In this document: in pieces, positions 7,280 to 13,887 of the stretch
How the letters are laid out: the number at the start of each line of letters is the position of its first letter
Numbering within the stretch: the first letter of the stretch is position 1
Source: RGIG7378 sp045588325
Lineage (GTDB): Bacteria; Bacillota; Clostridia; RGIG7378
Assembly: GCA_045588325.1 (NCBI GenBank)
Contig: JAZNEA010000070.1
Location: 1 to 25,586, forward strand
Reading direction: 5' to 3'
Length of the DNA: 25,586 bases
Translations under genes and position numbers: made by a program
The notes under the pieces: model-generated
The model's database searches: none
What the model saw: only the letters and a program-made list of their open reading frames with translations
Told to the model about the DNA's origin: nothing

Positions 7280-8194
7280 ATGGCAGTTAAGAGAGATCCC
7301 AGGCGCAGTCTCGGTAGAGGCCTTGACGCCCTTATTCCTACTAATATTGAGCCCTCTGCAGAGGCAGAGATTCTGTCTGCAAAGAAGGTGCAGGAGTACA
7401 AGGATGGCGTTGTAGAGATAGACATTGATCGCGTCATATCCAATAAGGCCCAGCCTCGTAAATTCTTTGATGACAGCAAAATCGTAGAGTTGGCCGAGTC
7501 CATCAAGGAGCATGGTGTCATCCAGCCCATAATTGTCAAAAAGAGTGGCGACAACTGGATGATTATAGCCGGCGAGCGCAGATGGAGAGCATCCCGAGTT
7601 GCCGGACTTAAGAAAATTCCTGCCATTGTCAAGGATTACTCTGAGAGGGAACTCATGGAGGTTTCTCTTATTGAGAACATCCAGAGAGAGGACCTGAACC
7701 CTGTCGAGGAGGCCGAGGCATACGAAAAACTCATCGAGGAGTATAACTTCACTCAAGAGGACCTGGGAAAGAGCGTTGGAAAGGACAGATCCACCATCAC
7801 CAACTCACTGAGACTCCTTAAGTCCTCCGAGGGGGTCAAGGAAAAGCTGATTATCGGCGAATTGAGCACAGGACACGCAAGGGCAATTCTCGGACTACAT
7901 GATAAGTCCAGAGAACCAGAACTGTTAAAATTAGTGCTGAACGGACACCTTAGCGTCAGAGAAACTGAGAAACTGGTTAAGAAGTTCAACACAGTTGAGG
8001 AAACTCCCTCAGAGCAGGTAGATGAGCAGGAGGCCGCAGCCATAGCCGACCTGCAGGACAGAATGATCAAGCTCCTGGGAACAAAGGTCTCGTTGACAGC
8101 GAACAAAGGCAAAGGAAAAGTCGTCATAGAATTCTATTCCAACGAGGATTTGGAGCGAATTCTCGATGTTTTTGAGAGAGGACAGGGAAAATAA
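7280..8194 (+). CDS. parB: ParB (Spo0J) chromosome partitioning protein
   Basis: ParB binds parS and slides as a CTP-gated clamp, recruiting SMC and stimulating ParA. The 304-residue protein starts with the ParA-stimulating type N-terminus (SLGRGLDALIP, 10-20). It has the CTP-binding motif GERRWRASR (98-106), the ENIQREDLNP motif (132-141), a helix-turn-helix for parS (about 158-180, TQEDLGKSVGKDRSTITNSL) and a C-terminal dimerisation region. The ribosome binding site AAGGAG lies inside the end of parA and the two genes are one base apart. Two cognate parS sites are just upstream of parA. Confidence 0.97.
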   Translation: MAVKRDPRRSLGRGLDALIPTNIEPSAEAEILSAKKVQEYKDGVVEIDIDRVISNKAQPRKFFDDSKIVELAESIKEHGVIQPIIVKKSGDNWMIIAGERRWRASRVAGLKKIPAIVKDYSERELMEVSLIENIQREDLNPVEEAEAYEKLIEEYNFTQEDLGKSVGKDRSTITNSLRLLKSSEGVKEKLIIGELSTGHARAILGLHDKSREPELLKLVLNGHLSVRETEKLVKKFNTVEETPSEQVDEQEAAAIADLQDRMIKLLGTKVSLTANKGKGKVVIEFYSNEDLERILDVFERGQGK

Positions 8195-8683
8195 ATGCCT
8201 AACAATGTATTAAACATCATTTTGATTATGTTATTCCTGATGCTGGCGGTGTCTCTTGGATTGTTGGTGTGGCTGATTAGTCGCACAGGCAAGTTAGAGG
8301 CCAAGTATAAGAAGTTCATGCGCAACAGCGAGGGTCTTTCCAGTATTGAGGATGTTATCTTTAGATGCCTTGAGGAAATTGACTACCTCAAGAAGGAATA
8401 CGTAATGGCAAATAACAGGATTATTGAGCTGGACAACAGATCAGCAACCAATATCCAAAAAGTAACTGTTAAGAGATACAACGTTTTTGAGGATGTGGGA
8501 TCTGACCAGTCCTTCTCCGTAGTGCTCCTGGACAGGAACAACGATGGAGTTCTGATTACAGGTTTGTACACCAGAGAGGGTACCACAACATTTGCAAAGC
8601 CCATTTCCAGCGGATTGTGTCAGTATATGCTTTCCGCTGAGGAAAAGGATGTATTGGAGGACGCACTCAATGCAAAATACTAA
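8195..8683 (+). CDS. DUF4446 family membrane protein
   Basis: This 162-residue protein has one N-terminal membrane helix (about 6-30) and a soluble C-terminal domain carrying the DUF4446 signature (RYNVFEDVGSDQSFSVVLLD, then 'TREGTTTFAKPI'). Members are commonly encoded beside parB in Clostridia; no biochemical function is established to my knowledge. The ATG follows the parB TAA directly, and the preceding GAGAGAGGACAGGGAAAA provides a ribosome binding site inside parB, so it belongs to the par operon. Confidence 0.88.
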   Translation: MPNNVLNIILIMLFLMLAVSLGLLVWLISRTGKLEAKYKKFMRNSEGLSSIEDVIFRCLEEIDYLKKEYVMANNRIIELDNRSATNIQKVTVKRYNVFEDVGSDQSFSVVLLDRNNDGVLITGLYTREGTTTFAKPISSGLCQYMLSAEEKDVLEDALNAKY

Positions 8684-9452
8684 CCACGAAAAAAAGAGTC
8701 AAGTAAGGACGCTGGTTCTATATGGCATTATCCTTTTTATGGGAGCCTTGATTATTTTGGCCATGGCTATTGTGAGCCAGATCAAGGTTGACCAGTCAGA
8801 AAAGGATTACCAGGAGCAGATCAACAACGTAATTAACAAATATGCCACTCAACAGGAGGCAGATGGAGAAACAATCTCCTCCTTGGAGGACAGCCTGAAG
8901 GATATTCAGGATTATCTGGAGGAAAAGCAGCAGGCTCTGGACGATCTTAAGCTGGACAGCCAGGAGGCACAGAACATGGTTAGTGCTACTATGGAGGAGC
9001 TTACAACCATGTCAAATCTGTTGGTGCTGTACATAAACGAGGATTACCTGGAGTGTCTGGAACAGCTGAGTAGTGACGGATTTAACAAGGAAAACGCTAT
9101 ATATGGCATCCTCGAGGATGCATGTAAGCAGAGACAGGCAGAAAGGCTGTATAACGAGGGCGTAAGGCTCTACGCAAATGGCAAGTTCACATTGGCGATT
9201 GAGAAGTTTGAGGACGTCTCAGACTACATATCCAGGGGAGACGTTTTTGACAGGTCCCTCTGTCTTATGCTGCTGAGCTGCGACGCAGCAGGCGAGACGG
9301 AGTCTTTTGAAAAGCTTTGTCTGTTCATTGCAGCAGAGAAGTCCGAGCTTTTGCTGGACGAAAAACTGGCAGATATAGAGGAGAAAATTCAGGAGGTTTT
9401 AGAGGATTCATATATCAATATCCCTGAAACCCAGGCTGAGACAAATCCCTAA
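8670..9452 (+). CDS. Membrane-anchored coiled-coil protein with TPR-like segment, function unknown
   Basis: I chose the ATG at 8670 because GGAGG lies at 8656-8660; upstream starts would run inside the DUF4446 gene. The 260-residue protein has a basic N-terminus, one membrane helix (about 14-37), a Glu/Gln-rich coiled coil (about 40-112) and a helical region resembling a tetratricopeptide unit (about 155-185, AERLYNEGVRLYANGKFTLA). It overlaps the DUF4446 gene by 14 bp, so it is probably translated with the par operon. I do not recognise a family. Topology suggests a small cytosolic tail and an extracytoplasmic rod with protein-binding helices. Confidence 0.8.
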   Translation: MQNTNHEKKSQVRTLVLYGIILFMGALIILAMAIVSQIKVDQSEKDYQEQINNVINKYATQQEADGETISSLEDSLKDIQDYLEEKQQALDDLKLDSQEAQNMVSATMEELTTMSNLLVLYINEDYLECLEQLSSDGFNKENAIYGILEDACKQRQAERLYNEGVRLYANGKFTLAIEKFEDVSDYISRGDVFDRSLCLMLLSCDAAGETESFEKLCLFIAAEKSELLLDEKLADIEEKIQEVLEDSYINIPETQAETNP

Positions 9453-9461
9453 AAAGGCAGA

Positions 9462-9490
9462 TTGACAAACAAAAAAGGTTGTTGTACTAT
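9462..9490 (+). promoter_or_regulatory. Promoter of the tRNA-Ser pair
   Basis: TTGACA (9462-9467) and TACTAT (9485-9490) are separated by exactly 17 bp, 17 bases before the first tRNA. It is the only strong promoter between the par operon and the tRNAs. Confidence 0.85.
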
Positions 9491-9507
9491 AGTGGAGCGG
9501 TTTTCGC

Positions 9508-9598
9508 GGAGGGATGGTCGAGTTGGCTTAAGGCACCGGTCTTGAAAATCGGCAAGGGTTCACGCTCTTCGTGGGTTCGAATCCCACTTCCTCCGCCA
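9508..9598 (+). tRNA. tRNA-Ser(UGA)
   Basis: A class II tRNA with a long variable arm. The acceptor strand GGAGGGA (9508-9514) pairs with TTCCTCC (9588-9594, one G-U pair). The anticodon loop CTTGAAA gives anticodon TGA, the T-loop is GTTCGAATC, and CCA is encoded (9596-9598). The long variable arm and anticodon agree with serine. Confidence 0.95.
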
Positions 9599-9611
9599 AC
9601 CTTTTAATATT

Positions 9612-9702
9612 GGAGAAGTACCCAAGAGGCCGAAGGGGGCGGTTTGCTAAATCGTTAGGTCAGGTTACTGGCGCCGGGGTTCGAATCCCCGCTTCTCCGC
9701 CA
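9612..9702 (+). tRNA. tRNA-Ser(GCU)
   Basis: A second class II tRNA, 13 bp after the first. The acceptor GGAGAAG (9612-9618) pairs perfectly with CTTCTCC (9692-9698). The anticodon loop TTGCTAA gives GCT, the T-loop is GTTCGAATC, and CCA is encoded at 9700-9702. It is co-transcribed with tRNA-Ser(UGA) from the promoter at 9462. Confidence 0.95.
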
Positions 9703-9731
9703 AGGACGATTCACAGGATCGTCCTTTTTTT
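9703..9731 (+). terminator. Rho-independent terminator of the tRNA operon
   Basis: AGGACGAT (9703-9710) and ATCGTCCT (9718-9725) form an 8-bp perfect stem with a 7-nt loop, followed by a T tract to 9731. Confidence 0.93.
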
Positions 9732-9783
9732 ATGCTCTTGAGTCCCACACCGGGCGATGGTATATTTTACTTGGGAGGCAACC

Positions 9784-10836
9784 ATGGGTTTTTCGGAGTT
9801 ATTTCGCCAACAACTATATAGTCACGGGAGCATCCAGTCTCAGGATGTAGTAAAACTTTGCTATCAGGTAGCTTTTGGTGCAGAGCATCTGGTAAATGAT
9901 GTGGAGGCAGCCAAAGGGTATTTTGACAAGGAGTTTCGAGAGACAGAGGCGGCAGATATTCCCATATACGAGCCCATTTCCGATGAATTCTGCAGGGTGA
10001 ATATTGCTGCGTGGAAATATAACGGCATGGCGCCAAAGTTTCTGTTTAATATGTTTGTCGCCAGTGTAGAGCCTGTCACCAACGGCAATGACCTGTTTCT
10101 TAAGATGCTGGAGGAGGCGGCAGAGGTCATATCCCAAGGCGGCATCCACATTTCCCTGGCAAAGCATAAGTTATTTATACAAGAGTATTTGTCCAACGGC
10201 ATCAGGCCGGTACACCATAGCCAGGAGTATAGGGAGGCCGAAAAGCCTGCGTACAGGATACTTAATCGTAAGTACATGAAGATCCTGCCTATTTTGGCAA
10301 AAGTAGAGGCTAAAGGCGCTGGAGCCTACGTTATCTCAATAGATGGGCCAGCTGCATCCGGCAAAAGCACATTGTCTGAGATGCTGGCCATGGCTCTGGA
10401 TTGCGACGTTGTTCATATGGACGACTTTTTCCTGCCCCCGGAGCTACGGACAAGTAGTAGGCTAGCGGAACCAGGAGGCAACGTGCACTACGAAAGGTTC
10501 ATTGACCAGGTTTTGCAGAATATCCAGGACGAAAAGGAGTTTTGCTATGGTGCGTTTGACTGCTCCAGGATGGCAATGGGCGAGACCGTGGTCGTTAGAC
10601 CAGGAAAATACAGAGTTGTGGAGGGATCCTACAGCCATCACCCGCTGTTTGGCAACTATGCTGATCTAAAGGTTTTCCTGGAGATTGACAGAGAGTCGCA
10701 GAGGAGAAGGATTATGGATAGAAATGGCCCCAGGATGTGGGAAAGGTTCGACAGGGACTGGATTCCCATGGAGGAAAAGTATTTCAATACATTCGGAATA
10801 CCGGGCAAGGCAGATGTAAAGATTGTGCTGCCATAG
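9784..10836 (+). CDS. Uridine-kinase-like P-loop protein with N-terminal fused domain
   Basis: I chose ATG 9784 because GGGAGG lies at 9773-9778; an upstream in-frame ATG (9757) has no such site. The 350-residue product has two parts. Residues 180-350 resemble uridine kinase or phosphoribulokinase-like nucleoside kinases: P-loop GPAASGKST (188-196), the substrate motif MDDFF (212-216), and an arginine-rich lid (RRRIMDRNG, 307-315). Residues 1-175 form a separate helical domain ('CYQVAFGAEHLVNDVEAAKG') that I cannot name. The substrate is therefore open; ATP-dependent phosphorylation of a nucleoside-like small molecule is the likely reaction. It stands alone between the tRNA terminator and a convergent terminator. 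Confidence 0.8.
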   Translation: MGFSELFRQQLYSHGSIQSQDVVKLCYQVAFGAEHLVNDVEAAKGYFDKEFRETEAADIPIYEPISDEFCRVNIAAWKYNGMAPKFLFNMFVASVEPVTNGNDLFLKMLEEAAEVISQGGIHISLAKHKLFIQEYLSNGIRPVHHSQEYREAEKPAYRILNRKYMKILPILAKVEAKGAGAYVISIDGPAASGKSTLSEMLAMALDCDVVHMDDFFLPPELRTSSRLAEPGGNVHYERFIDQVLQNIQDEKEFCYGAFDCSRMAMGETVVVRPGKYRVVEGSYSHHPLFGNYADLKVFLEIDRESQRRRIMDRNGPRMWERFDRDWIPMEEKYFNTFGIPGKADVKIVLP

Positions 10837-10853
10837 GTAGATTGAGGAAACAA

Positions 10854-10884
10854 AAAAGGACTATGCATTACACATAGCCCTTTT
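10854..10884. terminator. Bidirectional terminator between convergent genes
   Basis: AAAAGGACTATG (10854-10865) pairs with CATAGCCCTTTT (10873-10884) with one mismatch and a 7-nt loop. A/T tracts on both sides let it serve the kinase-like gene on the plus strand and the SH3b gene on the minus strand, whose stop is at 10903. Confidence 0.85.
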
Positions 10885-10902
10885 CACTTTGTTTAGGTAT
10901 CA

Positions 10903-11529
10903 TTATTCGCTAAGTCTCACAAAGGCGGAGCTTACGTATCCGCTATACTGGCCGGTTGTGATCTGGATCCAGTCGCTGGTAATGGACAGAATCGTAACCT
11001 CAGTGCCACTCTGGAGAGTGGTGACTACCTCAGCGGAGGAAGATGCAGATGCGCGCAGGTTCACGGTGGAACTGGCGTCGGACAACTTAATATATCCATC
11101 GAGGGATCCTGTTAGCTTAAGGAAAGAGGACATGATATAACCAATCTCTCCCTGATAGGAAACCTTCATCCACTGGCCAGAGATGTCAAGGGGCTTAACC
11201 TCAGTGCCGTTGGCAACAGCGCAGATAATGTTGTCGCTGTCTGTGGAGGCTGAGTACCTCATGTTGACGGATGAGCTGGCATCCTGCAGATCTACCACCA
11301 ACTTGACAGGAGCTACTGTAGGTGTCGGGGTAGGTGTGACCACAGGAGTCGACGGGATGGGAGTGGCCGTAGCAATGGGTGATGCTGTGGGAGTGGGAGT
11401 TGGATTGTCGTAGTCATGGGGGCCAGTTTCTTTGTCAGAGAACAGGACAACGAGAACGACAATGACCACAATAAGCAATACAACTAAGCCAAAAATAAAT
11501 AATCTTTGTTTACGTCCCAGATTGCTCAT
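10903..11529 (-). CDS. Membrane-anchored protein with two bacterial SH3 domains
   Basis: The 208-residue product has a short basic N-terminus, one long hydrophobic helix (about 9-30), a Pro/Thr-rich linker (about 41-74, repeated PTPT), and two SH3b domains: about 78-140 ('SVNMRYSASTDSDNIICAV') and about 146-207 ('TVNLRASASSSAEVVTTLQSG'). SH3b domains of this kind bind cell-wall peptides or polymers, so an extracellular wall-binding protein tethered to the membrane is likely. No catalytic domain is present. A GGAGGG ribosome binding site precedes the ATG. It is the only complete gene on the minus strand of the window. Confidence 0.88.
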   Translation of the reverse strand: MSNLGRKQRLFIFGLVVLLIVVIVVLVVLFSDKETGPHDYDNPTPTPTASPIATATPIPSTPVVTPTPTPTVAPVKLVVDLQDASSSVNMRYSASTDSDNIICAVANGTEVKPLDISGQWMKVSYQGEIGYIMSSFLKLTGSLDGYIKLSDASSTVNLRASASSSAEVVTTLQSGTEVTILSITSDWIQITTGQYSGYVSSAFVRLSE

Positions 11530-11576
11530 AAATACTCCCTCCGTAGAAATCGTGGTATATAAGAATAGCTAATTAT

Positions 11577-11605
11577 ATTATAACATTTATATGGTATCCC
11601 GTAAA
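11577..11605 (-). promoter_or_regulatory. Promoter of the SH3b gene
   Basis: On the minus strand, TGTTATAAT gives a perfect TATAAT (11582-11577) with a TGn extended -10. A weak -35, TTTACG (11605-11600), lies 17 bp upstream. The distance to the ATG is about 48 bases. Confidence 0.6.
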
Positions 11606-11671
11606 TTGTACATGATGCAAAAATGCTACAGGTGCTGGTTAAACAGCTTGCACAACCACTAAATAAATGCC

Positions 11672-11700
11672 TTGTAAAGAAAATACCAGTGTGATATAAT
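11672..11700 (+). promoter_or_regulatory. rpsF operon promoter
   Basis: TTGTAA (11672-11677) and perfect TATAAT (11695-11700) are separated by 17 bp, with TGA forming an extended -10 at 11692-11694. The start would be near 11707, giving a leader of about 97 nt. Confidence 0.85.
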
Positions 11701-11705
11701 CCCAA

Positions 11706-11790
11706 AGCTTGCGTAGGTCTGCCCTGCAGCCTATGTCAGCGGTTATTTATTCCTTGCTCCGTCTTAGGACGGGGCCGTATTAGTCCGGAA
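11706..11790 (+). promoter_or_regulatory. Structured rpsF leader, candidate S6:S18 autoregulatory element
   Basis: Two strong hairpins fill the leader. The first pairs GCGTAGG (11711-11717) with CCTATGT (11730-11736) and, inside it, CTGC (11719-11722) with GCAG (11726-11729). The second pairs 11756-11763 with 11768-11775 around a TTAG loop. CCG triplets follow in the segment before the ribosome binding site (11775-11777, 11785-11787). Leaders of rpsF operons in many bacteria bind the S6:S18 complex through a conserved CCG-containing element; whether this fold is that motif is inference. Confidence 0.5.
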
Positions 11791-11803
11791 GGAGGTGCTA
11801 CAC

Positions 11804-12091
11804 ATGCTTAACAAGTACGAAACTATTTTCATCCTTGATGCTACACTGGCAGATGACCAGATTCAGGCATTGGCTGAGAAGTTCAAGTCTCTTGTAGAGA
11901 GCTCTGCAACACTTGAGGGTTTTGAGGATTGGGGCAAGAAGAAGCTTGCTTATGCCATCAACTACAAGACCGAGGGCCAGTATTTCATGGTAAGTTTCAG
12001 CGCTAATGCTGATTTCCCCAAGGAGCTGGAGAGAAATCTCAAGATTACAGAGGGCGTTATTAAGTACATGACAGTTAAGAGAGCTGAGTAA
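11804..12091 (+). CDS. rpsF: 30S ribosomal protein S6
   Basis: S6 binds 16S rRNA together with S18 on the platform of the small subunit. The 95-residue sequence begins MLNKYETIFILDATLADDQI and contains the typical 'WGKKKLAYAINYKTEGQYFMV' segment. I chose ATG 11804, 8 bases after a strong GGAAGGAGG; an upstream in-frame GTG overlaps that site. It heads the rpsF-ssb-rpsR operon. Confidence 0.97.
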   Translation: MLNKYETIFILDATLADDQIQALAEKFKSLVESSATLEGFEDWGKKKLAYAINYKTEGQYFMVSFSANADFPKELERNLKITEGVIKYMTVKRAE

Positions 12092-12121
12092 TGTACAGGG
12101 TTTTCTAATGGAGGAGACGAA

Positions 12122-12547
12122 ATGAACAAGGTTTTTTTGATGGGACGCCTGACTAGGGATCCCGAGCTCAGAATGACAGCAACCGGCACTCCCGTTTGCT
12201 CTTTCTCCCTCGCTGTTGACAGGAGCTATGTCAGACAGGGCGAAGAGCGTAAGGCTGACTTCTTTAACATCGTCGCCTGGAGAAACCACGCTGAGTTCTG
12301 CAAGAAGTATTTGACAAAGGGAACTAAGATTATCGTAATCGGTTCCATCCAGAACAGGACATGGGATGACCAGAATGGTCAGAGACACTATGCCACCGAT
12401 ATCATAGCCGAGGAGATTAACTTCGCCGAGAGCAGGAGAAACGACGGCATGCAGCAGAACACCCAGTCCATGGCAACACCGATCGCCACACCCGACAGCG
12501 GTTCAGGATTCTATCCTATTGATGACGATTCGGACATGCCATTCTAA
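12122..12547 (+). CDS. ssb: Single-stranded DNA-binding protein
   Basis: SSB coats single-stranded DNA and recruits replication and repair proteins. The 141-residue protein has an OB fold (about 1-105, start MNKVFLMGRLTRDPELRMTA), a short flexible Gln/Thr/Ser tail and the acidic C-terminal tip DDSDMPF that docks partners. GGAGGAG precedes the ATG. Its place between rpsF and rpsR is the classic Firmicutes arrangement. Confidence 0.97.
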   Translation: MNKVFLMGRLTRDPELRMTATGTPVCSFSLAVDRSYVRQGEERKADFFNIVAWRNHAEFCKKYLTKGTKIIVIGSIQNRTWDDQNGQRHYATDIIAEEINFAESRRNDGMQQNTQSMATPIATPDSGSGFYPIDDDSDMPF

Positions 12548-12580
12548 CCAAACATAGTAGCACGAAAGGAGGCATATAAC

Positions 12581-12850
12581 ATGTCTATGAACAGAAAGCC
12601 CGCAGGCGGATTTGACGCTAAGGGACCCATGAGACCCAGAAGACCTCGCAAGAAGGTATGCGCATTCTGTGCAGAGAAGGTTGAGGTTATTGATTACAAG
12701 GACGTAAATCGTCTTCGTAAGTATGTATCTGAGAGAGGCAAGATTCTCCCCAGGAGAGTAACAGGCTGCTGCGCTAAGCATCAGAGAGAGGTTACTACAG
12801 CAATTAAGCGCGCTCGTCAGATCGCACTTCTGCCCTACGAGGTACAGTAA
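12581..12850 (+). CDS. rpsR: 30S ribosomal protein S18
   Basis: The 89-residue S18 partners S6 on the small subunit. The core 'DYKDVNRLRKYVSERGKILP' and 'ATTAIKRARQIALLP'-like end are typical. It keeps a CAFC pair (residues 27-30) and a CC pair with His nearby (GCCAKHQ), so it appears to be the zinc-binding form of S18. AAAGGAGG precedes the ATG. A small TTTCGC/GCGAAA hairpin (12852-12866) follows the stop. Confidence 0.97.
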   Translation: MSMNRKPAGGFDAKGPMRPRRPRKKVCAFCAEKVEVIDYKDVNRLRKYVSERGKILPRRVTGCCAKHQREVTTAIKRARQIALLPYEVQ

Positions 12851-12881
12851 TTTTCGCTCAGCGAAACACATAGTGATTGAG

Positions 12882-12905
12882 AGGAGTCCAATAGGGCTCC
12901 TTTTT
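12882..12905 (+). terminator. Terminator of the rpsF-ssb-rpsR operon
   Basis: AGGAGTCC (12882-12889) pairs with GGGCTCCT (12894-12901) in an 8-bp stem with one G-U pair and an AATA loop, followed by a T run to 12905. Confidence 0.9.
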
Positions 12906-12933
12906 CATATTTTGTCGCCGTGCAGCATACACT
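12905..12933 (+). promoter_or_regulatory. SigE-type sporulation promoter upstream of yabP
   Basis: TCATATT (12905-12911), a 14-bp spacer, and CATACACT (12926-12933) match the Bacillus subtilis mother-cell SigE consensus (KMATATT, 14-15 bp, CATACAMT) at every position. Transcription would start near 12941, just before the yabP ribosome binding site. The Bacillus yabP gene is SigE-dependent, which supports the call. Confidence 0.75.
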
Positions 12934-12962
12934 TTTCCCAAACAATCTACCTGGAGGCAAAA

Positions 12963-13232
12963 ATGCCACAAACAGAGGCAATACATCGCCTGACCTGCGA
13001 TGGACGCAAGACGTTGACGCTGGAGGGCCTGATAGACGTGGCCTTGTACGACGAAAAGGAGATCCAGGCCCGCACCAACAAAGGGATATTGGACATAAAG
13101 GGCAGCGGCCTTAATATCGAGCGCCTTGATAAAGAGGGCCATGTCCTGGCGATTTCCGGGACCATCGACTCCCTGATTTATAAACACTCCATGGATGGAG
13201 AAAAGTCCTTCTGGAAGAGGCTGTTTAGATAA
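12963..13232 (+). CDS. yabP: Sporulation protein YabP
   Basis: The 89-residue product has the YabP family core: LTLEGLIDVALYDEKEI (about 19-35) and 'GILDIKGSGLNIERLD' (about 42-57). In Bacillus subtilis YabP is a mother-cell protein needed for late sporulation; its molecular role is not well defined. I chose ATG 12963, preceded by TGGAGG at 12952-12957; upstream in-frame codons overlap the rpsR terminator and the SigE promoter. yabQ follows with no gap. Confidence 0.9.
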   Translation: MPQTEAIHRLTCDGRKTLTLEGLIDVALYDEKEIQARTNKGILDIKGSGLNIERLDKEGHVLAISGTIDSLIYKHSMDGEKSFWKRLFR

Positions 13233-13610
13233 ATGCTGTGGCAACAGGGAATAATTTATTTGTTTCTGGCACTGGTTTTAGGGGTGTTGGGAGGCTTTGT
13301 TCATAGTCTCTTGGGTAGTATCTTCAGGCATTTGCCTGGAACCGTGTACCTAAAATGGCTCAGAGATTTTTGCTTTTGCTTGATCTCTGCCTTGTTGCTC
13401 CTGCTGATTATGGGAGAATACGACAACGGCAGATTTAGACTGGTGCCCTGTATGATGTATGTGCTTGGATGGTGGCAGTACGCAAAGCATATTGCACCTT
13501 CTGTGGATGATGCTATAAATAGGTTCTTCACTGTGCTTTCAAAATTTGTTATCATAGATAAATCAAGATGGCACAGGAGGAGACCCCGTGAGGATGAGCA
13601 CAGGAACTAA
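13233..13610 (+). CDS. yabQ: Spore cortex protein YabQ
   Basis: The 125-residue protein has about four hydrophobic segments (about 4-27, 44-62, 70-86, 98-112) and a basic C-terminal tail rich in Arg. Position directly after yabP and before divIC, together with the membrane topology, fits YabQ, a Bacillus protein needed for spore cortex formation. Sequence identity to YabQ is hard to judge by eye, so the call leans on context. Its ATG abuts the yabP stop codon. Confidence 0.8.
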   Translation: MLWQQGIIYLFLALVLGVLGGFVHSLLGSIFRHLPGTVYLKWLRDFCFCLISALLLLLIMGEYDNGRFRLVPCMMYVLGWWQYAKHIAPSVDDAINRFFTVLSKFVIIDKSRWHRRRPREDEHRN

Positions 13611-13887
13611 GCGCAACCTTGGACTTGTTTTTTGCATAGTCCTGGTCTTGTGCTGTACATTCCTGGCGCTATTATTTCTCGTGGATTCCGTCAACGATGC
13701 CATCAACGCCAGGAACGAATACCAGGCGGCACAGCAGGAGTTAACACTGGCGCGGCAGAATAAACAGGAGCTGCAGGTCCTCATCGACATGTACAGGGAG
13801 GATCCAAACGCCTTTATGGAATATGTTGCACGCAAGAGCGGCTACATTCAGGACGAAGAGATTATTTTTAATATAAATGGCAACTAA
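13588..13887 (+). CDS. divIC: Septum formation initiator DivIC/FtsB family
   Basis: DivIC (FtsB type) acts with FtsL and DivIB in the septal complex that activates cell-wall synthesis. The 99-residue protein has one membrane helix (about 11-33), a coiled coil (about 36-66) and the family ending 'YVARKSGYIQDEEIIF' (79-94). I take GTG 13588 as start because AGGAGG ends 7 bases upstream; ATG 13594 is the alternative. It overlaps yabQ by 23 bp and the next gene by 11 bp. Confidence 0.88.
   Translation: MRMSTGTKRNLGLVFCIVLVLCCTFLALLFLVDSVNDAINARNEYQAAQQELTLARQNKQELQVLIDMYREDPNAFMEYVARKSGYIQDEEIIFNINGN

Noticed and set aside
7039..7756. Long antisense reading frames over parA and parB (197 and 175 codons)
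   Set aside because: They mirror strongly conserved genes, have no ribosome binding sites, and their sequences resemble no family.
12873..12962. 30-codon N-terminal extension of yabP
   Set aside because: It overlaps the rpsR terminator and the SigE-type promoter; the ATG at 12963 has a good ribosome binding site.
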